A stretch of DNA of 64,000 bases from Chitinibacter fontanus (GCF_013423785.1 NZ_CP058952.1:1054001-1118000), one strand, 5' to 3'; positions 26,626-37,112 are shown, numbered from the stretch's first letter. Program-made: numbers and translations. The notes: generated by a model from the letters alone, not told the origin.

Positions 26626-27182
26626 AAACTAATTCCTTGCTCATTGAGCCATTTCGCCAAACTATGGCACGCTCGTGAACAGTGGGTTTTCACCGACCCT
26701 TCCGAACAACCCATGACTTGCGCGGTTTCAGCCACATCCAACTCTTCCCAATAACGCAGCAGGAAGGCTTCGCGTTGACGCGCCGGCAACTGAGCCAAGC
26801 CACGTTCAATCCACTGAATATGCTGCTGACTACTAACAATGCGTTCGACATCCTCTCCTGCCAAACTGGCAGTGGGCAGGTATTCTAGCGGGTCATCACT
26901 GACACCGTCTTCATCGCTTTGAAACGACGAAAAAAGGCTCACCCAAAAATTGCGAACTTTGCTGCGACGCTGGTAATCACGAATTGTGTTTTGCAGAATG
27001 CGCTGAAACAGCAATGGCCACTCTTGCACGCTGTTGCCAGCATAATGCGTCGTGAGTTTAAGCATTGCATCTTGCACGACATCCAGCGCGGCCTCCCGAT
27101 CACGCAAGGCAATCCAGGCTTGGCGCCAAGCGCGCTGCTCGACTTGCGCCAAAAATTGCGCTAAATCGCTCTGTGCTTCCAA
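26622..27182 (-). CDS. ECF-type RNA polymerase sigma factor
   Basis: The 186-residue protein has sigma region 2 (about residues 20-75, with DVVQDAMLKLTTH) and region 4 (about 125-175, with LPARQREAFLLRYWEELDVAETAQVMGCSEGSVKTH). The start is TTG 27182 with GAGG upstream. It is translationally coupled to the DUF3619 gene. The two form a small regulatory operon divergent from ilvB; the stimulus is unknown. Confidence 0.88.
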   Translation of the reverse strand: MEAQSDLAQFLAQVEQRAWRQAWIALRDREAALDVVQDAMLKLTTHYAGNSVQEWPLLFQRILQNTIRDYQRRSKVRNFWVSLFSSFQSDEDGVSDDPLEYLPTASLAGEDVERIVSSQQHIQWIERGLAQLPARQREAFLLRYWEELDVAETAQVMGCSEGSVKTHCSRACHSLAKWLNEQGISL

Positions 27183-27404
27183 AACCTCAACCTTTGCTGA
27201 AAAAACCGCGGTAAATGACTTGAAATATCACTGCAAAAACAGGGCATTGATACTAGCAAACGCACTGATAAACAGCCAGAAAAACTTGCCAACTTTGCCG
27301 CCTTCGGGTAACTTTACAGCCCTACACCAAGTCACACCTCGCTGTGCGATGACGTTAAGCGTCGCGCCCAGCACCGGATCGCTTGCGCCAATGCATCACC
27401 TCTC

Positions 27405-27522
27405 GTATCAATACCGACCAAAAGTTGGTAGATGGCGACCAAGCTCGGTAGAAAATTGGGTTGATACAAACCCACCCTCGCATTGCCGTGCGCGGGGATT
27501 CCATACTTCGTGTGAAGTATGG
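27405..27522 (+). promoter_or_regulatory. Structured leader upstream of ilvB
   Basis: The 373-bp gap before ilvB holds several foldable segments: ACCAA/TTGGT near 27415, GGGTT/AACCC at 27458-27473, and CCATACTTC/GAAGTATGG (27501-27522, perfect 9-bp stem). GTATCAA at 27405-27411 can pair alternatively with TTGATAC at 27461-27467. No Leu/Ile/Val-rich leader peptide and no T-run are visible, so the mechanism is unclear. Confidence 0.35.
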
Positions 27523-27555
27523 TTAACCGATCAACAGACTTCAGGACTCTAACCG

Positions 27556-29316
27556 ATGGAAATTTCGGGCGCAGAAATTCTGGCGCGATGCCTTGCCGAA
27601 GAAAACGTAGAATTCGTTTTCGGCTACCCGGGCGGCGCTGTTTTGGAAATCTATGATGCGATTTTCAAACAAAACAAATTCAAACACGTTCTAGTTCGCC
27701 ATGAGCAAGCCGCAGTTCACGCTGCCGATGCTTACTCACGCTCATCTGAAAAAATCGGCGTTGCGCTGGTGACTTCAGGCCCGGGCGCGACCAATGCCAT
27801 TACCGGTATTGCGACGGCGTTCATGGATTCAATTCCAATGGTGGTGATCTCAGGTCAAGTCGGCACGCCGATGATTGGCTCGGACGCATTCCAAGAAGTG
27901 GACATGGTCGGCTGTTCTCGCCCCGTGGTAAAACACAACTTCTTGGTGAAAGACGTTAAAGATCTAGCCGCGACAGTGAAAAAGGCGTTTTACATCGCCA
28001 CCACTGGTCGCCCTGGCCCTGTTGTGATCGACATCCCGAAAGATGTCACTCAAGCCAAAGCGGTATTTGAGTATCCAAAATCGGTATCAATTCGCAGCTA
28101 CAACCCACCAGTGAAAGGCCACCCAGGTCAAATTAAAAAAGCGGCGCAGTTGTTGAGCGAAGCCAAACGTCCCTTTATTTATGTGGGCGGCGGCGCGGTA
28201 TTAGGCAATGCAGCAGCAGAGGTCACCGAACTGGTGCGCCTGCTAAATGTCCCTTGCACCAACACGCTGATGGGCTTGGGCGCGTTCCCTGGTTCAGACC
28301 CACAATTTGTGGGTATGTTGGGCATGCACGGCACCTACGAAGCCAATATGGCGATGCAATACGCCGATACGATCATTGCGATCGGCGCACGCTTTGACGA
28401 CCGGGTAATTTCTAATCCAACGCAATTCTTGTCACAAGCCAAGAAAATTGTGCAGATCGATATCGATCCATCATCCATCGCGAAACGCGTGAAAGTCGAT
28501 GTACCTATCGTTGGCGACGTGAAAGATGTACTGAAAGATCTGATCGCGATTCTGAAAGACAGCAACACCCGCCCTAATGAAAAAGCCTTGGCGGCTTGGT
28601 GGGATCAGATTAACGATTGGCGTAAACCCAATAGTCTGTGGTACCCACAAGACGACGAAATCATTCAGCCACAATTTGTGATGCAAAAGCTGTTTGAAGT
28701 AACAGGTGGCAATGCCATTATTACTTCGGATGTTGGCCAGCATCAGATGTTTACGGCGCAGTACTACGCCTTCAATCGCCCACGCCAATGGATCAACTCT
28801 GGCGGCCTTGGCACGATGGGCTTTGGCTTGCCAGCCGCAATGGGCGCGCAGCTGGCTAATCCGTACGCCGATGTCGCTTGTATTACCGGCGATGGCTCAA
28901 TTCAGATGAATATCCAAGAATTGTCGACGTGCAAGCAGTACCACACCCCAGTCAAGATTATTAACCTGAATAATGGCTACTTGGGCATGGTGCGTCAGTG
29001 GCAAGAGTTCTTCTACGGCACGCGTTATTCCGAGTCGTATGTCGATGCGCTGCCCGACTTTGTGAAACTCGCCGAAGCCTATGGCCACGTGGGGATGCAA
29101 ATCAGCAAACCTGCTGACGTTGAGCCCGCACTACGCGAAGCATTTGCACTGAAAGAGCGCTTGGTATTTATGGATTTCCTCACCAATCCAAAAGCCAATG
29201 TGTTCCCGATGATTCAAAACGGCAAAGGCCTCAATCAGATGGACTTGCCACCGCACATGCGCGATATGCAATTGATCCCATTCGAAAACAACCGTGACTA
29301 CGGCAATCTTTGCTAA
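27556..29316 (+). CDS. ilvB: Acetolactate synthase large subunit
   Basis: The 586-residue protein is a ThDP enzyme with the catalytic Glu in VRHEQAAVHAADAY (about residue 50), a central FAD-binding domain and the ThDP motif GDGSIQMNIQELSTCKQYHTPVKIINLNN split across residues ~440-470. It makes acetolactate and acetohydroxybutyrate for Val, Leu and Ile. It heads ilvB-ilvH-ilvC, with a 13-nt gap to ilvH. Confidence 0.96.
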   Translation: MEISGAEILARCLAEENVEFVFGYPGGAVLEIYDAIFKQNKFKHVLVRHEQAAVHAADAYSRSSEKIGVALVTSGPGATNAITGIATAFMDSIPMVVISGQVGTPMIGSDAFQEVDMVGCSRPVVKHNFLVKDVKDLAATVKKAFYIATTGRPGPVVIDIPKDVTQAKAVFEYPKSVSIRSYNPPVKGHPGQIKKAAQLLSEAKRPFIYVGGGAVLGNAAAEVTELVRLLNVPCTNTLMGLGAFPGSDPQFVGMLGMHGTYEANMAMQYADTIIAIGARFDDRVISNPTQFLSQAKKIVQIDIDPSSIAKRVKVDVPIVGDVKDVLKDLIAILKDSNTRPNEKALAAWWDQINDWRKPNSLWYPQDDEIIQPQFVMQKLFEVTGGNAIITSDVGQHQMFTAQYYAFNRPRQWINSGGLGTMGFGLPAAMGAQLANPYADVACITGDGSIQMNIQELSTCKQYHTPVKIINLNNGYLGMVRQWQEFFYGTRYSESYVDALPDFVKLAEAYGHVGMQISKPADVEPALREAFALKERLVFMDFLTNPKANVFPMIQNGKGLNQMDLPPHMRDMQLIPFENNRDYGNLC

Positions 29317-29329
29317 GGAGAGATGAATC

Positions 29330-29821
29330 ATGCGTCATATTTTGTCTGTCCTGATTGAAAATGAAGCTGGTGCGCTATCGCGTGTAACCGGCCTGTTTTC
29401 AGCACGTGGTTACAATATTGATTCTTTGACGGTGCAAACCACCGAAGATCCAACGATGAGCCGGATGACGATCGTTACTCACGGCTCGGAAGATGTGATC
29501 GAACAAATCACCAAGCAGCTCAACAAGCTGATTGAAGTGGTGAAAGTGATCGACCTGAACGAGGCCGATCACATCGAGCGCGAACTGATGCTGATCAAAG
29601 TGCGCGCCACTGGCAAAGATCGCGATGAAATGAAACGGATGGCGGATATTTTCCGTGGCCGCATCATTGATGTTACCGAGAAAAGCTACACCATCGAATT
29701 GACCGGCCCGGGTGAAAAACTCGACGCCTTTATCAAAGCGCTGGATCAAGCCGTCATTCTGGAAACGGTTCGCACCGGCGCCTCTGGCATCGGCCGTGGC
29801 GAGCGAATCTTGAAACTATAA
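29330..29821 (+). CDS. ilvH: Acetolactate synthase small regulatory subunit
   Basis: The 163-residue protein has the N-terminal ACT domain (LIENEAGALSRVTGLFSARGYNIDSL, residues 8-33) and the C-terminal ALS_ss domain with SGIGRGERILKL at the end. It confers valine feedback control on IlvB. AGGAG precedes the ATG. Confidence 0.96.
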   Translation: MRHILSVLIENEAGALSRVTGLFSARGYNIDSLTVQTTEDPTMSRMTIVTHGSEDVIEQITKQLNKLIEVVKVIDLNEADHIERELMLIKVRATGKDRDEMKRMADIFRGRIIDVTEKSYTIELTGPGEKLDAFIKALDQAVILETVRTGASGIGRGERILKL

Positions 29822-30933
<1,112 letters not shown>

Positions 30934-30934
<1 letters not shown>

Positions 30935-31037
30935 TTTCGTCGCTGCAATGCAGTAGAGCTTTGTCGCTGCGGCTCTCGTGTACTACTCGTACACGTCGAG
31001 CCTAGCTTCTCGCCCTACTGCATTTCGCAGACGAAAT
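30934..31037. repeat. Composite inverted-repeat element between ilvC and the Stealth gene
   Basis: Outer arms of about 26 nt (30934-30959 and 31012-31037) share ATTTCGTC and AATGCAGTAG in opposite orientation. Nested inside is CGTGTAC/GTACACG (30977-30995) flanked by GGCTC/GAGCC. The whole could fold into one long cruciform. It resembles a REP-type intergenic element; copy number elsewhere is unknown. Confidence 0.5.
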
Positions 31038-31050
31038 GCACGTTAATAAG

Positions 31051-31075
31051 AAACCGGCTTCGCGCCGGTTTTTTT
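31051..31075 (+). terminator. Intrinsic terminator of the ilvBHC operon
   Basis: AACCGGC and GCCGGTT form the stem, followed by a run of seven T. It ends the ilvBHC transcript and lies before the start chosen for the Stealth gene. Confidence 0.85.
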
Positions 31076-31101
31076 ACAGCAAAAAGCTTAAGGTAAGTGG
31101 C

Positions 31102-32085
31102 GTGGATAGAATCGATATTGTGTATTTATGGGTCAACGGTAACGACCCAGTTTGGCAAGCCAAGCGCCAAAAAGCACAGCAGCAAAAACTCAATCCAAAC
31201 CAGTTAGCCCAATACGGCAATGTGGCCGGGCGCTACCGCGATAATGGTGAATTGCGCTACAACCTGCGCGCGCTGGAGCGTTTCTTCCCCGATCACGGAC
31301 AGATTTTTATCGTGACCGACGCACAACGCCCTGATTGGCTGGCCGAGCATGAAAAAGTGACCCTTATTGATCACGCCGAGCTGATTCCGGCTATAGCGCG
31401 CCCGGTATTTGACGCGGGCCACATCGAATCCTATTTGCACCACATCCCAAACTTATCCGAGCGTTTTATTTATCTGAACGACGATATTTTCTTTGGCGCA
31501 CCGGTCAAACTCGACGATTGGTTTGGGCCAACTGGCGTTGCCGTACATTTCGAGCCCAACGCAGCTCCGACTGGCGAGGCCATCGAGCAACATGAGACCG
31601 CCCTTGTCAATGCAGCCATTTTGTCTCGCCGCTGGCTTATGCTGCGCCCCAATTACCATCACATACCGTGGTTGTGCGCTCACGCCCCACGACCCATGCT
31701 AAAAAGTGCTTTATGGGAATTAGAACATCAGGCGGCTGATTTATTTAAGGCGGTTCGAAGCACGACTTTCCGGGTTTGGCACGTACCGCCCATCATGTCG
31801 GATCTGGCCTTACGCTGGATGATTCATCAACAGCAAGCCAGCCCATGCCATGGCGAAGCGCTATATATTAGTAGCTGCGACACGCATGCTGCCGCACAGT
31901 TAGCGTCGCTAAGCCAACGCTTTGGTCAATTACCGTATTTTTGCATTAACGATACTTGCGATGATTGCGCCAATGACGACCCGCGACTATCAGCGGTTGG
32001 CCGCACTCTTGCACAGCTATTGCCACAGCCTTCTCAATTTGAAATTGCGCCACTTGCTAAGTTTGCCAGCGCCCCTGCTCAGTAA
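31102..32085 (+). CDS. Stealth family sugar-phosphate transferase (capsule-type)
   Basis: The GTG at 31102 has AAGG 8 nt upstream; an ATG at 31036 would read through the ilvC terminator and is rejected. The 327-residue protein shows all Stealth conserved regions: CR1 IDIVYLWVNGNDPVW at the N-terminus, CR2 RYRDNGELRYNLRALERFFP through FIYLNDDIFFG (about 40-140), a CR3-like block and CR4 with ICINDT-like residues near 290 (here CINDTCDD). The family, related to GlcNAc-1-phosphotransferase, joins hexose-1-phosphate units in surface polysaccharides. No capsule genes adjoin it. Confidence 0.85.
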   Translation: MDRIDIVYLWVNGNDPVWQAKRQKAQQQKLNPNQLAQYGNVAGRYRDNGELRYNLRALERFFPDHGQIFIVTDAQRPDWLAEHEKVTLIDHAELIPAIARPVFDAGHIESYLHHIPNLSERFIYLNDDIFFGAPVKLDDWFGPTGVAVHFEPNAAPTGEAIEQHETALVNAAILSRRWLMLRPNYHHIPWLCAHAPRPMLKSALWELEHQAADLFKAVRSTTFRVWHVPPIMSDLALRWMIHQQQASPCHGEALYISSCDTHAAAQLASLSQRFGQLPYFCINDTCDDCANDDPRLSAVGRTLAQLLPQPSQFEIAPLAKFASAPAQ

Positions 32086-33217
32086 ACACGCAATTACGTC
32101 CGGCCTGCTTGGCTTGATATAACAACTGATCGGCTAGCTCAAGCACCTCGGTAATCTCCTGATTGAGCTGAGCCCTGCACGCCACCCCTGCAGAAAAAGT
32201 GCAACGATACACAGGAGCCTCATCAAGGCACGCCAATTGAGCAAAGCCGGCACGAATTTGCTCAACACGAGCGGCAGCATCAGCCAATGTGGTCTGTGGC
32301 AAGATAAGGCAAAACTCTTCACCGCCATACCGGGCCACCACATCGGCCTCACGTAAATGCTGCTGCAAAAAGGCCACCAGTTTGATCAGGATTTCATCGC
32401 CCGCAGCATGCCCCATACGGTCATTGACCTGCTTGAAATAATCAAGATCCAGCATCACCACAGATAGGCTGGCATTAGCTAGCGACGGACTACTCAAACG
32501 TTGCAGCAGCAACTCCAAGCCTCGCCGATTAAGTGCTCCGGTTAAACCATCCAACTGGGCTTGTCTTGCCAATTGCCGATTTTTCAAGCGCAACACAATC
32601 AACAGAAAACCAAAACCACCGTAGATATTGGCAGTTGAGGCCAAAATGTATAAGCCCATTTCCACTGCATCAACCCACACCGAATCGGCTGGCAAGTGCA
32701 GTGCCTGCAACACAATACGCGCCAGAAACATCAGCGCCGCACAGGCGTACAGTATTGAAAACAATGTAGGCCAGCGACTACCTAGCTCGGCCTCTACCCA
32801 CCAATACCATACTGCAATCAATGAAAATAGCGCGCAAAAATAAACCGCGGTGACTATGCCAAATAGCAGGCTATTTGGTTCAAACTCGGAAATGCCCAAC
32901 AGTAGAATGAAATGCAGCGCCAAGGCGGCAAGGATCAAGGGCCAGAAATATCGCGGCACGGCGCGCGATGAAAACGCCGTTAAGGCCCAAATTTGCAGCA
33001 CCAACCCCCAGAAGATCAGATGCGTACCCAACCAATTAGGCCAATCAGCATCAGGAACCAGCACACCTTCGAGCAGTAAACCCAGCGCAACGCACAGACA
33101 AGACAATAGCCAAGCCGCGCGCTGAGTACTCAATTGGCTGCGATCGGCAGCAAATTGCCAACTACTTAGCCCGGTTAGGCTGATCGATAAAGCCGAAATA
33201 ATTGCGATTGCGTCCAT
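32057..33217 (-). CDS. Membrane-bound diguanylate cyclase (GGDEF)
   Basis: ATG 33217 follows GGGGAG. The 386-residue protein has about six or seven N-terminal membrane helices (residues 1-205) and a C-terminal GGDEF domain with the active site GGEEF (about residue 310) and an RxxD inhibitory site (READ) five residues before it. It should make c-di-GMP with product inhibition. The 3' end overlaps the convergent Stealth gene by 29 bp. Confidence 0.9.
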   Translation of the reverse strand: MDAIAIISALSISLTGLSSWQFAADRSQLSTQRAAWLLSCLCVALGLLLEGVLVPDADWPNWLGTHLIFWGLVLQIWALTAFSSRAVPRYFWPLILAALALHFILLLGISEFEPNSLLFGIVTAVYFCALFSLIAVWYWWVEAELGSRWPTLFSILYACAALMFLARIVLQALHLPADSVWVDAVEMGLYILASTANIYGGFGFLLIVLRLKNRQLARQAQLDGLTGALNRRGLELLLQRLSSPSLANASLSVVMLDLDYFKQVNDRMGHAAGDEILIKLVAFLQQHLREADVVARYGGEEFCLILPQTTLADAAARVEQIRAGFAQLACLDEAPVYRCTFSAGVACRAQLNQEITEVLELADQLLYQAKQAGRNCVFTEQGRWQT

Positions 33218-33361
33218 ATACTCCCCACCACCCTCAAGTCGAGGGCGAGTCACTTCTTATCGTAGCGAGGAATCAAAACGCAGCAAGAAAATTAACCATC
33301 AACCACGGCAACACAACACTCAAGCAAACAATACAAGCAGCCGCGGCGGCAGAAAAATTAG

Positions 33362-33410
33362 GGGTATATACAGTAGATCAATACTAATAGATGGCTAGGA
33401 AGAAATACCA
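33362..33410. repeat. 49-bp dyad GGGTAT-N37-ATACCA (11/12)
   Basis: It lies between the diguanylate cyclase start and the psd stop, ending 5 bp from psd. Confidence 0.65.
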
Positions 33411-33414
33411 TACA

Positions 33415-34254
33415 TTACCCTGCCATCAGCTCGCCCAAACGCACTGCTTTGGCTGGCGCCCATATTGGATTAAAAGCCGGCGTGCCTTGTGGATAAAGCA
33501 GCACCACCGTTGAGCCCAACAAAAAGCGCCCCATTTCCGCGCCTTTACTCAGGCGAATATCCTGATCACGATAATCTTTACGCCATACCGATTGGCTGCG
33601 CGGCGGGTTCACCACGCCATGCCACACCGTTGCCATACTGCCAACGATGGTCGCGCCGACTAAAACCAAGGCAAACTGACCAAATTCAGATTCAAACATG
33701 CACACCACACGCTCGTTACGTGCAAACAACGCATCAACGCCCCGAGCGGTAGCGGGGTTTACCGAAAACAATTCGCCCGGCACATAAATCATTTCAGTCA
33801 AACGACCATCGCATGGCATGTGAATGCGGTGATAGTCTTTGGGGCTGAGATAAATCGTAGCAAACTGGCCATTTTCAAACTGCTGTGCCAGCGCAGCATC
33901 ACCACCGAGCAAGGCCGTAGTCGTGAAATGCTTGCCTTTGGCTTGGAAAATCTGGTCTTTTTCAATCGCACCAAATTGACTAATGGCGCCGTCCACTGGA
34001 CAAACTAGCTGAGCATCGGCCAGTGGGCGCGCACCCGCTTTGAGCTCACGTGTGAAGAATTCATTGAACGTAGAATATGCAGCGGGATCGGGATTGGCTG
34101 CCTCGGCCATATTGACTTGGTATTTTTTAATAAACCAGCGAATGACCGCGGTGGTCTGTGCGCCGGCAGATAAACCGGCAAAATAGCCAAAAAGCTGCGT
34201 TAACGCCTGCTTGGGCAAAATGTGTTGCAACATCACAAAAAGTCGATCAGACAC
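33415..34254 (-). CDS. psd: Phosphatidylserine decarboxylase proenzyme
   Basis: The protein of about 279 residues (GTG 34254; a TTG at 34266 would add four residues) matches E. coli-type Psd: LQHILPKQALTQLFGY at the start, TFNEFFTRELK, the YHRIHMP stretch and the self-cleavage motif LGSTV near residue 250, where Ser becomes the pyruvoyl group. It makes phosphatidylethanolamine at the inner membrane. It diverges from pssA, the preceding enzyme of the pathway. Confidence 0.93.
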   Translation of the reverse strand: MSDRLFVMLQHILPKQALTQLFGYFAGLSAGAQTTAVIRWFIKKYQVNMAEAANPDPAAYSTFNEFFTRELKAGARPLADAQLVCPVDGAISQFGAIEKDQIFQAKGKHFTTTALLGGDAALAQQFENGQFATIYLSPKDYHRIHMPCDGRLTEMIYVPGELFSVNPATARGVDALFARNERVVCMFESEFGQFALVLVGATIVGSMATVWHGVVNPPRSQSVWRKDYRDQDIRLSKGAEMGRFLLGSTVVLLYPQGTPAFNPIWAPAKAVRLGELMAG

Positions 34255-34408
34255 AGCCCACCCCAAAATCGATCAAACCGCCGATTATAGCCTATGCGGC
34301 CCTGCATTTATAATGCATAAGTCGTCTGGAAGTTGTTCGCAACACTGTTGAGCCAGCCGCCGCTCGGTTACAATCGGTGACTCTATCTATCCAGCCTTTG
34401 TCGAGATC

Positions 34409-35173
34409 ATGCCGCTCCATACTAAGCCGTCGATCAATCTGCGCCGCCAAGGCATTTATCTACTTCCCAATCTATTTACCCTAGCAGCACTATTTGGCGG
34501 GTTTTACGCCATTGTGCAAGCGATGAACGGGCACTTTGAACAGGCCGCTTTAGCCATTTTTGCCGCCATGATTTTAGATGGCCTCGATGGGCGTGTTGCT
34601 CGCATGACGCACACCCAATCCGAGTTTGGTGCCCAATTTGATAGCTTATCCGATATGGTGTCATTTGGCGTTGCGCCTGCGCTGGTGATGTATTCGTGGG
34701 GATTATCTAACTTTGGCAAGCTAGGCTGGGCTGTAGCCTTTATCTATTGCGCCGGTGCGGCACTGCGTTTGGCGCGGTTTAACACCAATATTGCTGTCGT
34801 TGATAAGCGTTTCTTTCAAGGTTTGCCTAGCCCAGCTGCGGCGGCTTTAGTGGCGGGACTGGTGTGGATCAATATCGAATATCACGATGATCTTTCCCCA
34901 CTTGCTGAGTTACTCCCCTATACCGCGCTGTTCTTTACCCTATTTGCAGGCCTAACGATGGTCTCCAATGTGCCATATTGGAGCTTTAAAGAGCTGCATA
35001 TGCGCAAAACGGTGCCATTTGTCTCATTGCTGATTGCCACGCTAGTTTTAGTCATTGGGGCATCACGGCCGGCACTGGTGCTATTTAGCTTTTTTATCTG
35101 CTACGCGGCATCTGGCTATTTGTACTGGCTGTGGCGACTGATTAAAAAACAACCTAAGCAACCGCCAAATTAG
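34409..35173 (+). CDS. pssA: CDP-diacylglycerol-serine O-phosphatidyltransferase
   Basis: The 254-residue membrane protein has the CDP-alcohol phosphatidyltransferase motif DGLDGRVAR followed by GAQFDSLSD (about residues 56-80) and about seven helices. It belongs to the type II integral-membrane PssA group. With psd it supplies phosphatidylserine and phosphatidylethanolamine. The stop codon lies inside a TTAGAC/GTCTAA dyad. Confidence 0.93.
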   Translation: MPLHTKPSINLRRQGIYLLPNLFTLAALFGGFYAIVQAMNGHFEQAALAIFAAMILDGLDGRVARMTHTQSEFGAQFDSLSDMVSFGVAPALVMYSWGLSNFGKLGWAVAFIYCAGAALRLARFNTNIAVVDKRFFQGLPSPAAAALVAGLVWINIEYHDDLSPLAELLPYTALFFTLFAGLTMVSNVPYWSFKELHMRKTVPFVSLLIATLVLVIGASRPALVLFSFFICYAASGYLYWLWRLIKKQPKQPPN

Positions 35174-35186
35174 ACAAATAGTCTAA
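35170..35186. promoter_or_regulatory. TTAGAC-N5-GTCTAA dyad, site 1
   Basis: Perfect 6-bp arms around AAATA, overlapping the pssA stop. It is the most upstream of three such dyads before leuA, centred about 105 bp before the predicted leuA transcription start. Confidence 0.6.
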
Positions 35187-35205
35187 AAATAAAGTATCGG
35201 ACGTC

Positions 35206-35240
35206 AAAAATAGCGACTTTCGCACAAGGTCGCTATTTTT
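35206..35240 (+). terminator. Intrinsic terminator of pssA
   Basis: AAAAATAGCGAC pairs with GTCGCTATTTTT over 12 bp around a short loop. The T-rich side ends the stem, and it could act in both directions. Confidence 0.75.
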
Positions 35241-35252
35241 TCGCCCAAATAA

Positions 35253-35282
35253 TTTGACACTAAGTCTAAAAATATCTAATCT
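35253..35282 (+). promoter_or_regulatory. leuA promoter overlapping dyad site 2
   Basis: TTGACA (35254-35259) and TAATCT (35277-35282) have a 17-bp spacer, an excellent sigma-70 promoter. TTTGAC-N5-GTCTAA (35253-35269) covers the -35 box, so a bound protein would block polymerase. Confidence 0.7.
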
Positions 35283-35309
35283 AACCTCATCAACGCGAAG
35301 GAGCACACT

Positions 35310-37112
35310 GTGTCATTAGACATTGATCGTCTAATTGCTGATTTTGGTGGACCAAGTAATCTGGCCGAACAACTCAATAGTCTGTTTCCAGATGATCCGG
35401 TGTCCCGCGCAGCGATTTACAAATGGCGTGAACGCGGCAGTTTGCCACTCACCCAAGTGGACAAGCTGGCCAAATTGGCCACAAGCCAAGGCCGTAGTTT
35501 CAACATCCAGAACTATATGACAGGCGCGTCAACCGCCCTGACTCAGCAACAGGAGAACACCATGAGCGATCGCAATAACAACCGTTTGGTCATTTTTGAC
35601 ACCACCTTGCGCGATGGTGAGCAATCGCCCGGCGCGTCGATGACCAAAGAAGAAAAAATCCGCATCGCACGCCAGCTTGAAAAACTCGGCGTTGACGTGA
35701 TCGAAGCGGGTTTTGCTGCAGCCAGCCCAGGTGATGCGGATGCAATTAAAACCATTGCTGGGATCATCGAAAACAGCACCGTGTGTTCACTGGCGCGCGC
35801 CAACGAGCGGGATGTGCGCGCCGCCGGTGAAGCGATTAAAGACGCCAAACGCGGCCGTATCCACACGTTCATCGCGACCAGCCCGATCCACATGGAACAC
35901 AAGCTGCGCATGACGCCGGATCAGGTCGTCGAAGCGGCAGTTAAAGCCGTCAAAATGGCGCGCGAATACACCGATGATGTTGAATTTTCGGCTGAAGACG
36001 CGTTGCGCTCGGATATCGATTTCCTTGCCCGCATTTTTGGCGCGGTAATTGAAGCGGGTGCAACGACTTTGAACGTACCCGACACCGTTGGCTACGCCGT
36101 ACCGCAACGCACCGAAGCATTTTTCCGCGAGCTGATCGCCAAAACGCCGGGTGGCGATAAAGTGATCTGGTCCGCGCACTGTCATAACGACTTGGGCATG
36201 GCGGTAGCGAACTCGCTCGCCGCCGTATTAGGTGGCGCGCGCCAAGTGGAATGTACGATTAATGGTTTGGGCGAGCGAGCCGGCAATGCCGCGATGGAAG
36301 AAATCGTGATGGCCACGCGTACCCGCCGCGATATTTTCGGCGTGGAATGCAATGTCGACGCGACGCAAATCGTACCGACCAGCAAGCTGGTTTCAACGAT
36401 TACTGGCTATCCAGTGCAACCAAACAAAGCCATCGTCGGCGCGAATGCCTTTGCGCACGAATCAGGTATTCACCAAGACGGTGTACTGAAACACCGTGAA
36501 ACCTATGAAATTATGAGCGCTGAATCGGTCGGCTGGAGCACCAATCGCCTCAGTTTGGGCAAATTGTCAGGCCGTAATGCCTTCAAAACCAAACTGGCCG
36601 AGCTGGGGATCCAGATTGAATCGGAAGAAGCCCTTAACGCTGCTTTTGCGCGCTTTAAGGCCCTTGCAGATAAAAAACGCGAGATTTTTGACGAAGATTT
36701 GCACGCACTGGTGTCGGATGAACTGATTTCGATCGAGCAGGAACACTACAAACTAGTGTCATTGAAAGTTGTCTCTGAAACAGGTGAAACACCGCAAGCC
36801 GATCTGGTAATTACTGAAGCGGGCAACGAGCGTCGCGCGACAGCACAAGGTGATGGCACAGTCGATGCAACCTTCAAAGCGATTGAGTCACTATTTAATA
36901 GTGGCGCTGAGCTGCAGCTATATTCGGTAAATGCAATCACTGCCGGCACCGACAGCCAGGGCGAAGTGACGGTGCGTTTATCCAAAGATGGCCGCATCGT
37001 TAATGGCCAAGGCGCGGATACTGACATTATCGTGGCAAGTGCCAAAGCCTATATTTCGGCGCTCAATAAGATTCACAGCAACGCGGAACGAGTTCACCCT
37101 CAGCCCGTGTAA
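35310..37112 (+). CDS. leuA: 2-isopropylmalate synthase with an N-terminal helix-turn-helix domain
   Basis: The open frame encodes 600 residues. Residues 1-84 look like a Cro-type DNA-binding domain ([16 protein letters not shown], then [13 protein letters not shown] and a DKLAKLA helix). From Met85 the protein is a normal Leu[17 protein letters not shown] with catalytic residues, the HCHNDLGMA metal site, and a C-terminal leucine-binding regulatory domain. GTG-free ATG 35310 follows AAGGAG; an internal ATG at 35562 follows AGGAG, so a short LeuA (516 residues) may also be made. I recall an NCBI domain name (carph-isopro) for such a region but could not check it. Confidence 0.9.
   Translation: MSLDIDRLIADFGGPSNLAEQLNSLFPDDPVSRAAIYKWRERGSLPLTQVDKLAKLATSQGRSFNIQNYMTGASTALTQQQENTMSDRNNNRLVIFDTTLRDGEQSPGASMTKEEKIRIARQLEKLGVDVIEAGFAAASPGDADAIKTIAGIIENSTVCSLARANERDVRAAGEAIKDAKRGRIHTFIATSPIHMEHKLRMTPDQVVEAAVKAVKMAREYTDDVEFSAEDALRSDIDFLARIFGAVIEAGATTLNVPDTVGYAVPQRTEAFFRELIAKTPGGDKVIWSAHCHNDLGMAVANSLAAVLGGARQVECTINGLGERAGNAAMEEIVMATRTRRDIFGVECNVDATQIVPTSKLVSTITGYPVQPNKAIVGANAFAHESGIHQDGVLKHRETYEIMSAESVGWSTNRLSLGKLSGRNAFKTKLAELGIQIESEEALNAAFARFKALADKKREIFDEDLHALVSDELISIEQEHYKLVSLKVVSETGETPQADLVITEAGNERRATAQGDGTVDATFKAIESLFNSGAELQLYSVNAITAGTDSQGEVTVRLSKDGRIVNGQGADTDIIVASAKAYISALNKIHSNAERVHPQPV
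35316..35334. promoter_or_regulatory. TTAGAC-N7-GTCTAA dyad, site 3
   Basis: Perfect 6-bp arms around a 7-bp spacer, inside the first codons of the leuA frame and about 40 bp after the promoter. With sites 1 and 2 it could support repression or DNA looping. Confidence 0.55.

Noticed and set aside
31036-31101. Upstream ATG start for the Stealth gene
   Set aside because: It would place the ilvC terminator hairpin inside the coding sequence and adds residues not seen before the conserved first motif.
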